DNA of 64,000 bases, from contig JAULJL010000029.1 in assembly GCA_030761205.1 (NCBI GenBank), positions 2,425,501 through 2,489,500 of the forward strand, given 5' to 3'. The notes beneath the pieces were generated by a model. That model searched no databases, was not told the origin of the DNA, and was given only the letters and a program-made list of their open reading frames with translations. The stretch's first letter is position 1. Each line of letters begins with the position of its first letter. Below, one piece after another: positions 10,438-21,070 of this stretch. The position numbers and the translations under genes are program-made. Source of the DNA: Fremontodendron californicum (lineage: Eukaryota; Streptophyta; Magnoliopsida; Malvales; Malvaceae).

Positions 10438-12960
10438 TATAGGTTTCACATACAGAAATGTTTAGCACAGTCTTCACGGTTTCTCTCTTCGCCTGTCTCT
10501 AGTAATAGTAGCATGCAGGTGATCAAAGATTGACAATCCATTAGTTGGTTTCTATGAGCATGCTAGGCTGGTGGTGACGATGTGAAGTAGTTTCCGCTGT
10601 CTTCATCTTTTCTTTTTCGTATTTTATGGTGAGCTTTTTGCTGTAAAAAAAGTTCTTTTATGCCTTTCAATATCCACTGTACCCATTTTGGATTTTGTTT
10701 GTTTGATGATTAGTTTTAAGTATAATCTGGGTATATGTCTTCTGCATGGAATAATCAAAATTTATGTTGTTTCAATTTTTCATTTTTCTTGAAATATTGT
10801 TCTCGGCATAATATATTGAATGAACATAGTCATAGGTTTAGAGGTTCAATCATCCAAATATGCAAAACAATTTATAAAAAATTAAATGTATTCATGTTGA
10901 ACACATACACATAAATCCGAAATTCTGTGCAAGTAACATAAATAAAACATAAGAAAGGCAAGATGATGGATGGTGAAGAGCTGAAGAGTACTTTTCTTTG
11001 ATGATTGTTTAAGACTCTCATAACCTATAAACAAGAATCTGTGACTTATGGAATTGCATCATGGTCTATGAGAGCTCATGGATGCTGACCAAGATAACCA
11101 GAGAAAAAAAGGGTTAAAAATCTATAAAATTCTTGGTAGCTAGGAATTTGATCTAATGACACCATACATTTCCTTGATTCTTCTTTTCGCTACTTTGAGA
11201 AGATTTGATGGGCTAACAAACGTAATAATAATATTTGATTTAGGATGAAGTTCATTTCAGCTCTTGCTGCATCTAATGCCAGATTTCATTCCAACCGAAG
11301 GAAAAAAGAAGATAGGATCGAATATCTGTAATTTTTGAATTATTCGAATATGAATCTATTTAATTTACATGATATCCAAATCCGTTATTATCCGTTTATT
11401 ATCCGAATATTACTATCTGAATTTGTATCCAATTTAGATAGTAGTATCCATCGGATATCCAGATCCGTTAAATATTCGAATTCATTGAATTATTTTTTTT
11501 AAGATAAAAATATAAAATTAAACAAGAATTAAATATATAAACAAATATTGGATTCGGATATCCGAAACTGTTATCCGTTAAATAAAGTATATTCGGATAA
11601 CGAATTGGGATAGTCGACACTATCCGAACCAAAATCAAAACAGATTTGAATATCGAATATCTTAGGATTTTTATTTGAATCTATTCTGAATCCGCTACGG
11701 ATAGTATTAAAATTCAAATCTACAGTATCTCAATCTGTAAAAATAAAATCAAATAATATCGAATATTCATTTTTTACTAGACATTGTCATCCTATAACTT
11801 TGCATATATTTGGTACATATGGGAGGTTCAAGGGGAGCCCATCCTTGGGCCTCAATCCTCCTAAGCAGGAGAATAACTGCTAGGCTAAGCTTGGGTAGGT
11901 AAACTGAAAATATTATAAAAAAGAACTGCAAATCAGTATGTTTAACTGGAACTTTTGGACGGTTTCCGTCATCTGAATAGCATCCATTTTGAAAAGGGAC
12001 AGAGAGAAAAGTTTAGCATCCGTAATTTACAGTCCTAGAAAGAAAGGCTTGAAATGTTTAAATCAAGTCAGATCAAAAACAATAAATTTAAGATAAACAA
12101 AGATTATTTTATTTTTCATTGTTATAAAAAACGACCATTTTTATGCTGTGTATGTGGGAAGTGGGAACCAACACCAAGAGGGTTAATAATAGGCTTTAGT
12201 TTAGGATTTTCTTAATTAGTATTCTGTGATTAATTATGTTATCAAAAGAAATTACGTTTATCTTACCTAGCTAGTAAAATTATTAAAATATCTTTAACTC
12301 AAAAGTTATCTTCTTTGTTTATATTTAAGAGTATTTTTAGAATTTTATTGATTAAATTATCAACATTATATCTATAGGAGCATAACTTCTTTGTGAGGAT
12401 CTTTGAAAGTTGTTCCTGTTATAGAGGCTTTGTGTGGATTATAGATGATTAAACAAAAATTGTTTAAATGGTTTTGTGCTTTGAAATTGTGTTCCTGTTT
12501 GTTCTTCTTCAGTTTTTACTCCACATTTGTGTTTCTAATTTGGTTTATTTTGGTTTTGTTTTTGAATTTTAGTTTGGATTTCAATCCTATAGGTTAAGCT
12601 GGCTATCTATTTTCATTTCTAATCAAAATTTAGGTGCATTGTTTGTTGAGCACATTGAGCCAGGTAACAATAAAACAAAACAAACACTTCATTGATTTTA
12701 AATTTGCTGTGAATTTACTTCGATTTTGTAGAAAATCGTGCATGCAAGAGGGGGTGAGCGTTGATCCTTACCAAATTGCTTGGGCATTTGGCCAGTTAGT
12801 TTGGGTTTTAGCATTAGGCTAGGACTGTGAAAGCATCTAAATGCTTTTGATGACAATAGTTATTTACACGTAGAATAGCTAGAGTAGAGAGGCATTCGAA
12901 TGCTCTACAAAGAGGTATCCGAATATCTTTTATAAGAATGTGTTCTTAATCGAAGAATTG
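10438..12960. other. Gene-free intergenic stretch
   Basis: No frame resembles a known protein. About 11040-11320 and 11930-12060 are diverged relatives of 2190-2680. Between them, 11325-11790 is filled by repeated forms of TATCCG / CGGATA on both strands. This degraded inverted-repeat insertion is absent from the other copy. 12060-12960 is AT-rich with nothing recognisable. Confidence 0.5.
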
Positions 12961-13208
12961 TGTGGCATGATAGTTCTAAATCGCGGACGCGGATTTCGTT
13001 GAGGACGCGGTTTGCGGTGTCTCGGTTGTGAGTGTCGCGAGCGTTACGTAACACGTTGCAGTTGTCGCGGATGTGAATTTAATAGTGTTTCAATGAATTT
13101 GATAATGTCACGGACGTTACAAAACGGGTAAAATACGATGCGAATCCCTTCATTTAGGTTACGTCGCGGCCGTTATGTAACGTAACGGCCGCATTTTAAT
13201 ACTATGCC
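12961..13208. mobile_element. Small CG-rich element with inverted ends
   Basis: The left edge GGCATGATAGTTCTAAATC and the right edge (read in reverse: GGCATAGTATTAAAATGCGG) are imperfect inverted repeats. Between them lie CpG-rich words (CGCGGACGCGG, GCGAGCGTTACGTAAC, GTTACGTCGCGGCCG) that stand out from the AT-rich surroundings. It has MITE-like size and structure. No clear target duplication was found and the superfamily is unknown. Confidence 0.45.
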
Positions 13209-13724
13209 ATCCAATAGCCCGAGCTAGGGCATCCGGATGCTTAAGAAGATTTTTTACTTAGTGCTGGAAATTATCAAGGCATTTGAATGCTATGAAGAAG
13301 GTATCTAAATGCCTATACTATAAAAAAGAAATCTACGAAAAAAAATGGTTGAATGCCCTTGGGGAAAAGAAAGATGAATAAATCAATGGATTAGTGGCAT
13401 GACCCTACTTGCATGTATGACTTCTTTTACATGCATTTAGGGAAAAAAAATATTCTTATGCAGAGTTGAATGTACGTTCTCTCCTTTCTTTTTTGAGGTT
13501 GGTCTTTTTTCTCTGGTGTTTTGAGGTATGTGATGCATTGTTCTTTCTTTGGTTTAGTTGTTTTCTTTTTTGTCTATCCGCCTAAAGGTGCCATGTTTCA
13601 TTTTTTTTTTATCAGGTTTTGGTGGGTGATTTTATTTCCATTTGTTTATATTTAGATTTGTTCATGGATAGGATAGCGACTTAATTTTTTTTTTTTGTTT
13701 TCTTTACTCAGGCTTATTCCGTCG

Positions 13725-13916
13725 ACTCGGTTTGCTGTTTAAATAATAATAAAAAAATTTATTTTTATATTAATATTTTTATAATTAAATTTAAATAAAA
13801 AATATTTTTTTATTAGTTAAACAATGATTCGGGTCGAGCTGACCCTAATCAAAAAAATTCATGCCCAGATCCGGCCCAATACAGGTCGGGCTTGTGGGGT
13901 CGAGTGGAGGTTGTAT
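13725..13916. repeat. Dispersed repeat with CCCGGCCC-type words
   Basis: CTGTTTAAATAATAA leads into an AT-rich stretch, then CCCAGATCCGGCCCAATAC and a GGTCGGGCTTG end. The same arrangement is at 37160-37387 and 50941-51115, where LTR element 2 has split it. LTR element 1 begins 25 bp downstream of this copy. Confidence 0.5.
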
Positions 13917-14283
13917 ATGGAGAAAGTATTGCAGATGCTGGTGTAGACACCTAATTTTGTCCGGGCCTTTTAAAACCAATTTTGATTTGTCCCTCTCTCG
14001 GGTTTAATATTTTTGTAAAAGTCACGGTCGCGATTTTAGATTTTTAAAATGTTCTAAATTATATATATCCTTTTTAGTTTTAATTGTTCAAATAAAATCG
14101 GACCGCAAAATTACCAATTTTAAATTTCAATTTGAACCCGAGGTGAAAAAAATTTAATGTTGAGCTTTATTATATTTTTAGAATAAATTTTTAATTGAAA
14201 GTATTTGAAAAAAAAAAAAAAGACTTAAAAAAATAAAGAAAGGGGTAATTTAGATATTACATATTTTTAGGTTAGGAATTGGT

Positions 14284-14291
14284 TATAAAAG
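14284..14291 (+). promoter_or_regulatory. TATA box in the 5' LTR of element 1
   Basis: TATAAAAG in an otherwise ordinary context, with the same box at 26815-26822 in the 3' LTR. Transcription from here would begin near 14315 and include the captured chimera. A 19-codon frame (MAAKEREKKL...) opens at 14344, ahead of the chimera. Confidence 0.55.
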
Positions 14292-14722
14292 AGGTGGCCA
14301 CTACTAGGGTAAAGGGGGGGGGGGCGATCAAAAAGAAAGATGCATGGCGGCTAAAGAAAGAGAGAAAAAGCTTGGTTTTGTTTTTGAGGGAGCTGAGAGC
14401 TAAAAGAAAGCAAAAATGAAATAGGGCGGTTAAAAAGAAATAAAAAAAAAAAAGGGAGCTAGCAGCTTGAGGAGGACTTTCTTTTCTAGAATCTCAAAAG
14501 CTGAGTTCAAACCTTCATTTTTTTTTTATTTTTTTTTTCTTCTTCGCCATCTTTAACTTTTAAACCAAAAAGCTGATAAGAATGGCTATGTTTATCCCAT
14601 TTTTTTTTAGCCATCATCACTGCCCAAACCAAGACAGATTAGCTAGACTCCACTATTAGCTCCCACTCCCGGCATCCGAAAACCACCATTATCAACCATT
14701 ACCCAGACTCCAAATACTGTCT

Positions 14723-15397
14723 AAGCTTCGCCATTTCCACATCGTCACTTTCTCCGAACTGCTTGCCATTGTCTCTCTCATCGCCTCCTTCATATACCTC
14801 CTCGGCTTCTTTGGTATTGACTTTGTTCAGTCCTTCATTGCACGCGCCTCCAACGACGTTTGGGACCTTGACGACGACGCAGCCCGACACTGGTTGCTGA
14901 CCTGCCCTCCCTCTATTTCTGACCATCTGATTCCGGCGGTTTCCTCTGCCGAAGACGAAGAAATCGTAGAATGGGTTATGAAGGGAACAATCCCCTCACA
15001 CGCGCTCGAAGAAGAACTGGGAGACTGCAAGAGAGCAGTACGCATTCGAAGAGAGGCTTTGCAGAGGATAACTGCGAGATCATTGCAGGACTTACCTTTG
15101 GATGGCTTCGATTATGAGTCTATTCTCAAGCAGTGCTGCGTAACGCCTGTAGGTTACGTGCAGATACCGGTGGGGATTGCAGGGCCATTGCTCTTTGATG
15201 GTTTCGAGTACTCTGTCCCCATGGCTACCACGGAGGATTGCATGGTCACCAGCACCATCTTGAGGGACAGTATGACCAGAGCTCCAGTTGTCAGGTTCCC
15301 CTCAGCCGCCCGTCACCAATGGAAAGTTGGCAATCTTGTCCTCGCTAAAGTCAAAGGTTTCCCTGCTTGGCCTGCCACGGTATGCCAACACTTATAG
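14723..15397 (+). pseudogene. HMG-CoA reductase / HUA2-like PWWP chimera captured in the 5' LTR
   Basis: A single open frame joins two unrelated plant genes. The first part is HMG-CoA reductase (the mevalonate-pathway step at the ER membrane): the second membrane span (FIYLLGFFGIDFVQSF), the linker (SNDVWDLDDD) and the start of the catalytic domain (EEIVEWVMKGTIPSHALEEE, VGYVQIPVGIAGPLL, SVPMATTED, MTRAPVVRFPSA). About 17 residues between the ATTEG-type motif and LLRDGMTRAP are deleted, and the catalytic core after this point is absent. Directly after FPSA the frame becomes the start of a HUA2-like protein: ARHQWKVGNLVLAKVKGFPAWPAT, the first PWWP strands. The PWWP part stops at ACG|GTATGC, a good splice donor (GT at 15380-15381). 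The frame closes at TAG 15395-15397. There is no ATG at the HMGR start; the first internal ATG is at 14978. It cannot encode an active reductase. Confidence 0.88.
15380..15381 (+). other. Candidate splice donor at the end of the captured PWWP exon
   Basis: CCACG|GTATGCC follows the codons for FPAWPAT. As I recall the HUA2 family, the protein continues V-S-E-P-E-K-W here; in this sequence that homology ends exactly at the GT. It was therefore most likely captured from unspliced genomic DNA or pre-mRNA, and the donor may still work. Confidence 0.55.
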
Positions 15398-18300
15398 CAC
15401 TATCTTTTTTTTTTCTATATTTTATGCATTTAAAATCTTTGTTATGTTAGAAAATATGTTATTGCCTTAGAGTTTGTCGTTACATTGATGTGGGGTTTTA
15501 ATGATATTACTTTTGTTGATTTAAGTGGCATGATTTTTTTTATTCCATTTAGAGTTTGTTTGATGATGTGTTAATCAGGAGAAATTATTTGGGGTTTCTT
15601 TGTTTTATGTATTTGACTTTAACTATTCTTTGAATTAATTAAAAGTTTTTGCTTTGAATTTCATTCTTTTTGGCAATTGATTTATACATCAGATTCTTTA
15701 CACTTTACTATAGTAATTGATTTGTCCAATTTAATAAAAAAATCTTTTAGTAATGGGAGATTGGAGAGGTGCTTTCTTTCCAACGAAGAATTTATTCCTC
15801 CAAGCCATGTGTCATTTTAAAGTCTTGTTGCCATGCATGTTGACACCTTATTTTTCTTGCCACCATGACACCTTGCTTAAACAAAGTTAGGTCATTATCT
15901 CCCAAATTCCAAGTTAGGCTTTCTAGCCATACGCATGTTTTCCTCCTTTATAGCAAGAAATCGTACAAAACCTTTCATGCACCATTTGTCTTCTCGGATT
16001 GAAGAATTTTCTTTTAAATCGCATGCCTTGGCTATGATATATTGTGGTGCATGTTTTGTGTTTGATGATTTTCCTCTTGTGATAGATTAGCTTGATTGTG
16101 GTAGGTTAGCTCTACACCATGCCATGTGTTTGTGATAACGTCATGCCATATTAATACTACCATTCGGCCATTTTGACTTAGGTTACCATGTTTGCATTTT
16201 TTTATTATGTTTATTAGTTTAACATGCTTCCATTTAGACTTTTCATATTTAGGTTGCCATGTGTTTGTGAAATTGCCTAGCTAAGTTTTCCCTATGTTAT
16301 TTAGAGGTCATTTGGTTCCCATGCTCCCTTGTGTATGTGCATGTTTATTTTACTAGGTTTTCATGCATGTTTATTTTATTAGGGGGTGATTCAGTCATAT
16401 AGGAGGTCTAGGTTATTTTAGGTTTTTATATGGTTTTCATGCACATTTTATATGACATTCTAAGCCTTAGGTTGCCATGTTCTCATTTCATGCATATCTT
16501 GTATGTCATTTTAGGAATTAGGTTTTCATACTTTCGTTTCATGCCATGTTGTTTCTTATGTCATGTAGTTCATTAGGGACATTCGGTTATATAGGCATTC
16601 TAGGTCATTATAGGTCTTTATTTGGTATTAATGCATTATCTTAAATGACATGTTAGTTGTTAGGTTGCTATGTTTTCATTTCATGCATATTTTGTATGTT
16701 ATTTTATTAGGTTTCCATGCTTCCATTTCATGTCATACATATTGCTCATGACATTTAGAACTCTAGTATCATTCGGCCATACATAGTCTAGGTCATTTTG
16801 GAGGCCTTCATTTGGTTTTCATGCATGTTTTATTTCCCATAATAGATTTTAGGTCATTATGATTCTTATGTCTATCATTTTAGTCTAGGAAATTATATTT
16901 TCATGCCATGCATATTTTTTATGATATAGTAGGCATTAGGTCATCTTAGTATTACCATGCATTTTCATGACATTTTAGGTCTAAGTTACATTTGTATTAC
17001 CATGCATCTCATGCATATTAGGTTTAGGAAGCATTTATTGCAGTGCAAACTCATGTTAGGTCTAGGTCACATTCTTTATGTCATGCATTTCTTATGTCAT
17101 TTAGGCTTTATATCATGCATTTCATACATCAAATTTGCTGTATTTTCATGCATTTCATGTTCATGCCACTTGAATAATGACTTGAGCCAATTAATGGTTC
17201 AAAGTCATGCTCTCTTGAGCACATTTATGGAAAATTAAGTTTGTCAAGTTGATTATTCTACCTTTGTGATTTTTTTTACTTAGCCAATTTTTATCTAACT
17301 TTCAAAAAGTCCTAGCTACTGTTTGTAAATCATTTTATGAGTTTCAAACATTTTTACTTTGGTTTTTAAATGATTTTATCAAAGGCAAAAATGTGTTGGC
17401 AAAGCAGTTTTTTTTCTCCTCCAAAAACGCGTACATCTCTGATTTTTCTGGGAATTCATCTTTGATCAGAAAATTAAGCCGATTTTTCTCGTCTAGTTTT
17501 ACATGTCTTGAGTCTCTAGTATTTTTTTTAGATTTTTTGGAATTTTTAAAAATAGGGTAAAAAATCGTGGATTAAAACTGGACAGTGGAGTCAGAATTGA
17601 ATTTAAAGAAAAACCATTTTTCTGTTTTGGTTAATTTACTTAGAGTGGGCTGATTATGAGGGTTAGCTACTGACTTAGGGTAATTTCTAAACCTTTTTAA
17701 ACTCTAAAAATGGTTTTTCAAGTCCCGGGTTATGGGTAGTCAAGTCCGGATTTTTTTAAACTTAGGAAATTAGAGCCATTTAAAAATTTTTAGCCCAGTT
17801 TTTATTTTTAATTCAAGCTTTTCAAAATTGTTTTCAAACAATCACAATGTATTTTGGTTTTAGAATATTTAATTTGACATATTTTCCTAAGGTAGCCGGA
17901 TATCTTTTTAGATATACGGATTTCCTTCATTAAAGGAAAAAATACATTTCATGCATTGCATTTTTATATTCATGCATTTTATATAATATGTGATTCTTGC
18001 CATAATAATTTCTATGATATTGTTGTTATTTTGATTTATATTTTTGATGTTACATGGTTTATTATATGGTTTTGAATATTTCATGATATCCTATGCTTTT
18101 ATTTAGTTATTTTTATTTAGCATATACTATGTTCATGCATTATTATTTTCATTCATATTATATGATAGCATTATTTTATTCCATGTCATTTAAATTATAT
18201 GCCATACCATTCATATTTGTCATGTCATTTAGGTTGCATTATATTATTTAGACTTTACTATGTCATTTTTATTTATGTCATGCATATACATATTCATATC

Positions 18301-18640
18301 TTTTAAAATGTTTTCAAAAGGATAATGATTTTTCAATAAAAATAAAGATATTCCCGAGCTAAAATAATTCATGAGTTCTCTACCGGGTTTGCTGGAGGGA
18401 ATATCATCAATTATTATTAATAAAGGAATATCTTTCTTTCAAAAAAAGAGAATGATTCGGAAAGTTTTCCAAAACTAATAAAAATTTCTATATTTTGCCA
18501 CGTTTGTTGGGGAATATAGGAAAATTTTGAATTTATAAATTTCGGATCATTTTCAATAAAAAATGGAATTATTTCTCTTTAAATTGGGAATTAACTTGAA
18601 ATACTAAATTTAAAACCGACTTTTACCGAGACTTGAGATA
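15398..18640 (+). repeat. CATGCAT-rich non-coding body of the 5' LTR
   Basis: Degenerate, irregularly spaced words such as TTCATGCAT, TATGTCATTTAGG and AGGTTGCCATG recur, with no fixed period. The first few hundred bases may be captured HUA2-like intron. Nothing coding is supported. Similar wording appears inside element 1 at 20160-20870 and element 2 at 41280-41610. Confidence 0.5.
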
Positions 18641-18673
18641 ATACACGATTAATAAGGTACCGATTTATACGGG

Positions 18674-18705
18674 CGTTGTGGGGGTGCTAATCCTTCCCCA
18701 TACGT
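18674..18705 (+). other. Conserved LTR hairpin (element 1, 5' LTR)
   Basis: GTGGGG and CCCCAT flank GTGCTAATCCTT and can pair, followed by ACGTAACCGACTC. The same position in the 3' LTR (31197-31222) and in element 2 (40018-40041, 50702-50725) keeps the loop side and the pairing while bases in the stem change. It lies near the end of the LTR, where R/U5 signals such as RNA 3'-end formation would be expected. Confidence 0.6.
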
Positions 18706-18852
18706 AACCGACTCCCGAACCCGCTTCTTTGATTTCTCTGGTTTAAAACGCAGACTTGAAATTGGTTTTTAAAATGTTTTAATTAATTTTTAAAATATTT
18801 TATAAAACTGGTTTTAATAGGTGGCCGATCACACCTAGCTAAAAAAGATTGG

Positions 18853-18863
18853 TGGCGACTCCA
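18853..18863 (+). other. Primer-site-like 11-mer inside the LTR
   Basis: TGGCGACTCCA repeats the core of the true primer site about 150 bp further on. It is also present in element 2 at 40195-40205. It may mark an earlier LTR boundary. Confidence 0.5.
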
Positions 18864-19005
18864 TGTCTTTTTTAAGGTCATTTGCAAAACCTTCATTTTT
18901 TAGAGGAATTAAGTCGATTTTTCCTCAGTTTTTTTTTTAATGTCACGCGTAACGAATAATAAAGTCTTGCGATGAGACTCGTTATTTTTTTAGGTTGCGA
19001 CAGCT

Positions 19006-19023
19006 TGGTGACTCCACTAGGGA
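19006..19023 (+). other. Primer-binding site of element 1
   Basis: TGGTGACTCCACTAGGGA starts three bases (GCT) after the LTR and begins TGG, complementary to a tRNA CCA end. Element 2 has TGGCGACTCCACTGGGGA at the same offset. A tRNA-Arg primer would fit the Tat/Ogre lineage, but I could not check the match. Confidence 0.7.
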
Positions 19024-19319
19024 TTATTAGAGAGTCAGGCCTAGAATTAGTCGTGTGTTATCAAAGTCTCGATTTTGTTGGTTTAATTGGTATTTAATTT
19101 TAATTCCCACATTTTTTAATAAGGAGAATTTTGAAAATAATAAAATGTTTTTAAATATGTTCATTCTCATGTGCATACATTTTATTATTGTTCTCTAGTT
19201 ATTTAAGGTTGTATATTATAATTGCTTGTGGGTTAATGCGTTACACTATTCTTGAATGTTTTAATTGCTAGGGCATTTAGAATAAGGTTTGTAGAATAGG
19301 TAGTGAAAGGTTTGTTATT

Positions 19320-19800
19320 CCTCCACACACACTACACGTGCATTTGCATAACATGAATCCTCTACCCGGGTTCCGTCCTTTTAATTGGGAATAAAGTAAC
19401 TAAGCCTTCGTGATTGATCCTCCGTATGGGCTAGTGAAACACTTCCGGAGTATAAAGTACCTAATGCATTCGTGATGATCTTCCGCATGGGCATAGGAAA
19501 ATATACTCTAACGAATTGAACCCGCTTTTATCGGGGTGCCTTACTAGCCTTCACCGGCGACAGTGAGGAACAATTCGGGGCCTTAGAACCGATTCACCCT
19601 CATATAGTGAACCTAGGCGAAGCCATGCCGGATTTTCGTTAGATATACCGAAAATAGGAACACATGGAGGGGCATTTCTAAACCTTTTGTTACCTATTTT
19701 ACACTTCGAATAAGTGTGGTAGATCGGGCAACGGTGTACGTACATCGCCCGTAATAAATGTGATACTCCGCCTCAAAGGCATCGTGATGCCTAAATAAGC
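19320..19800 (+). other. Conserved 5' leader of element 1
   Basis: Non-coding but clearly alignable with element 2 at 40370-40850. Shared blocks include CCTCCGTATGGGCTAG versus CCTCCGCATGGGCTAG, GGGGTGCCTTACTAGCC, GCGACAGTGAGGA and ATGTTCRTTA. It is better conserved than the sequence around it and lies in the transcribed leader. Confidence 0.6.
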
Positions 19801-20159
19801 AGATATTGTTGGGGCAGATGTTCATTAGCTGTTTCTTTTTTTTTTTTTTTTTTAAAAAAAATCCTTTTTCAAGCATTTTTGCATGTTGCACATTTCGTGC
19901 ATGTGTGAATAGAGCATTTACATTTTTGGTTGTGTTATTGATCTCATTCTTTGCAATAAACAGTTGGTAATTTCATTTGATGATTTCATAAAACCGGTAG
20001 TGTCACATGAACATTTGCATATTGTACCATAGTGGGATCCACCCTGAAATTCTTTTGAAAATAATGTGATTGGTTTTTCATAAATAAAAAAAATCATAAA
20101 TTTGGAGGCAAATCTTGCATAATGAGATTTTTGAATAATCAAGATTTAGGTCCCACCAA

Positions 20160-20870
20160 TTTCTTGTAATCATTGATTTCTTTGTATATACCTTTGTGTT
20201 AATTCATTTATTTTTTGCATGTATCATTTTGACATCATGTTATAGTCATAGCATGCATGGTCATTCATTGTAAGATACGTTTATGACATGCATGGTCATT
20301 ATTTGTATATACTTATGTATCAATTTATTTTTTCTTTACATGCATCATGTTGGCATCAAGTTGCATTCATGCATTCATAGTCAGCATGATTTTTCTGTAT
20401 ATATCCATATATCAATTTATTCTTTCTCTATATGCATCATATTAACGTCAAGTTGCATTAATGGCATACATAGTCATCATGTTATGCTCATACATTAATT
20501 TGTCATATTGGCATCAGGTTGCATTCGTGACATACACGGTCAGCATGATTTTCTTTGTATATACTCTGTGTCAATCATTTATTCTTCACATGCATCATAA
20601 TTGACATTGTGTGGCAATCATAGTGTATATGATCATTCATTGGGAAATGCATTTGGAACATACATGGTCATTCATTGCATATATCCATGCATTGATTTTT
20701 TCTTATTCTTTAAATGCATCATGTTGGCATCGTGTTGCATTTATAACATACATGGTCAACATGTTTCCACTGTATATGATCACACATAACTTTGTTTATC
20801 CTTCACATGCATCAAATTGCATTCATGACATTCATAACTCATTCATCATGAAACACATTAATAAGATGAA
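20160..20870 (+). repeat. Degenerate repeats with CATGCATCATRTTGGCATC
   Basis: Units of roughly 100-130 bp contain TTTACATGCATCAT, GGCATCA, GTTGCATTCAT and ATGGTCA. They match element 2 at 41300-41610. No fixed period and no coding sense. Confidence 0.6.
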
Positions 20871-20914
20871 ATAGAAATTGGCTTAGCTTTGAAGAGTTTT
20901 CTTCGTCAGCTAAA

Positions 20915-21070
20915 AGCTATGACCCCAACAGCAAGTGTGAGTATCATATTGGGGCAATTGGGCATTCGACTAAAAAATGCAGAAAACTAAAGGAAAGAAT
21001 TGAGGGTCTTGTCCACGATGGCATTTGGATTCCAGAGCTTATCGAACAATGGAAATCTGTTTTACCATAG
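20915..21070 (+). pseudogene. gag tail with zinc-knuckle-like motif (element 1)
   Basis: 52 codons ending in TAG, starting SYDPNSKCEYHIGAIGHS. They match the C-terminus of the gag in element 2 (43054-43210) almost residue for residue. The motif C-x2-H-x5-H-x4-C (CEYH...GH...KC) would bind zinc and nucleic acid. Everything upstream of it in gag has been deleted. The piece has no start codon at its left edge, so it is probably not translated. Confidence 0.85.

Larger units (their letters stand above)
13942..19002 (+). repeat. 5' LTR of element 1 (5061 bp)
   Basis: It starts TGTAGACACC and ends TTGCGACA. It matches 26476-31518 over its whole length with scattered substitutions. A TATA box sits about 340 bp in, the captured HMGR/PWWP segment about 720-1460 bp in. 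From 15400 to 18300 there is a long AT-rich stretch full of CATGCAT and ATGTCAT words. The last 400 bp resemble the end of the LTR of element 2. Confidence 0.92.

Noticed and set aside
12634..12822. 62-residue plus-strand frame
   Set aside because: No homology I recognise, no flanking gene structure and composition like the surrounding intergenic DNA.
14723..15397. Functional HMG-CoA reductase gene
   Set aside because: Only the second membrane span and the start of the catalytic domain are present, with an internal deletion. It switches to another gene and lies in both LTRs.
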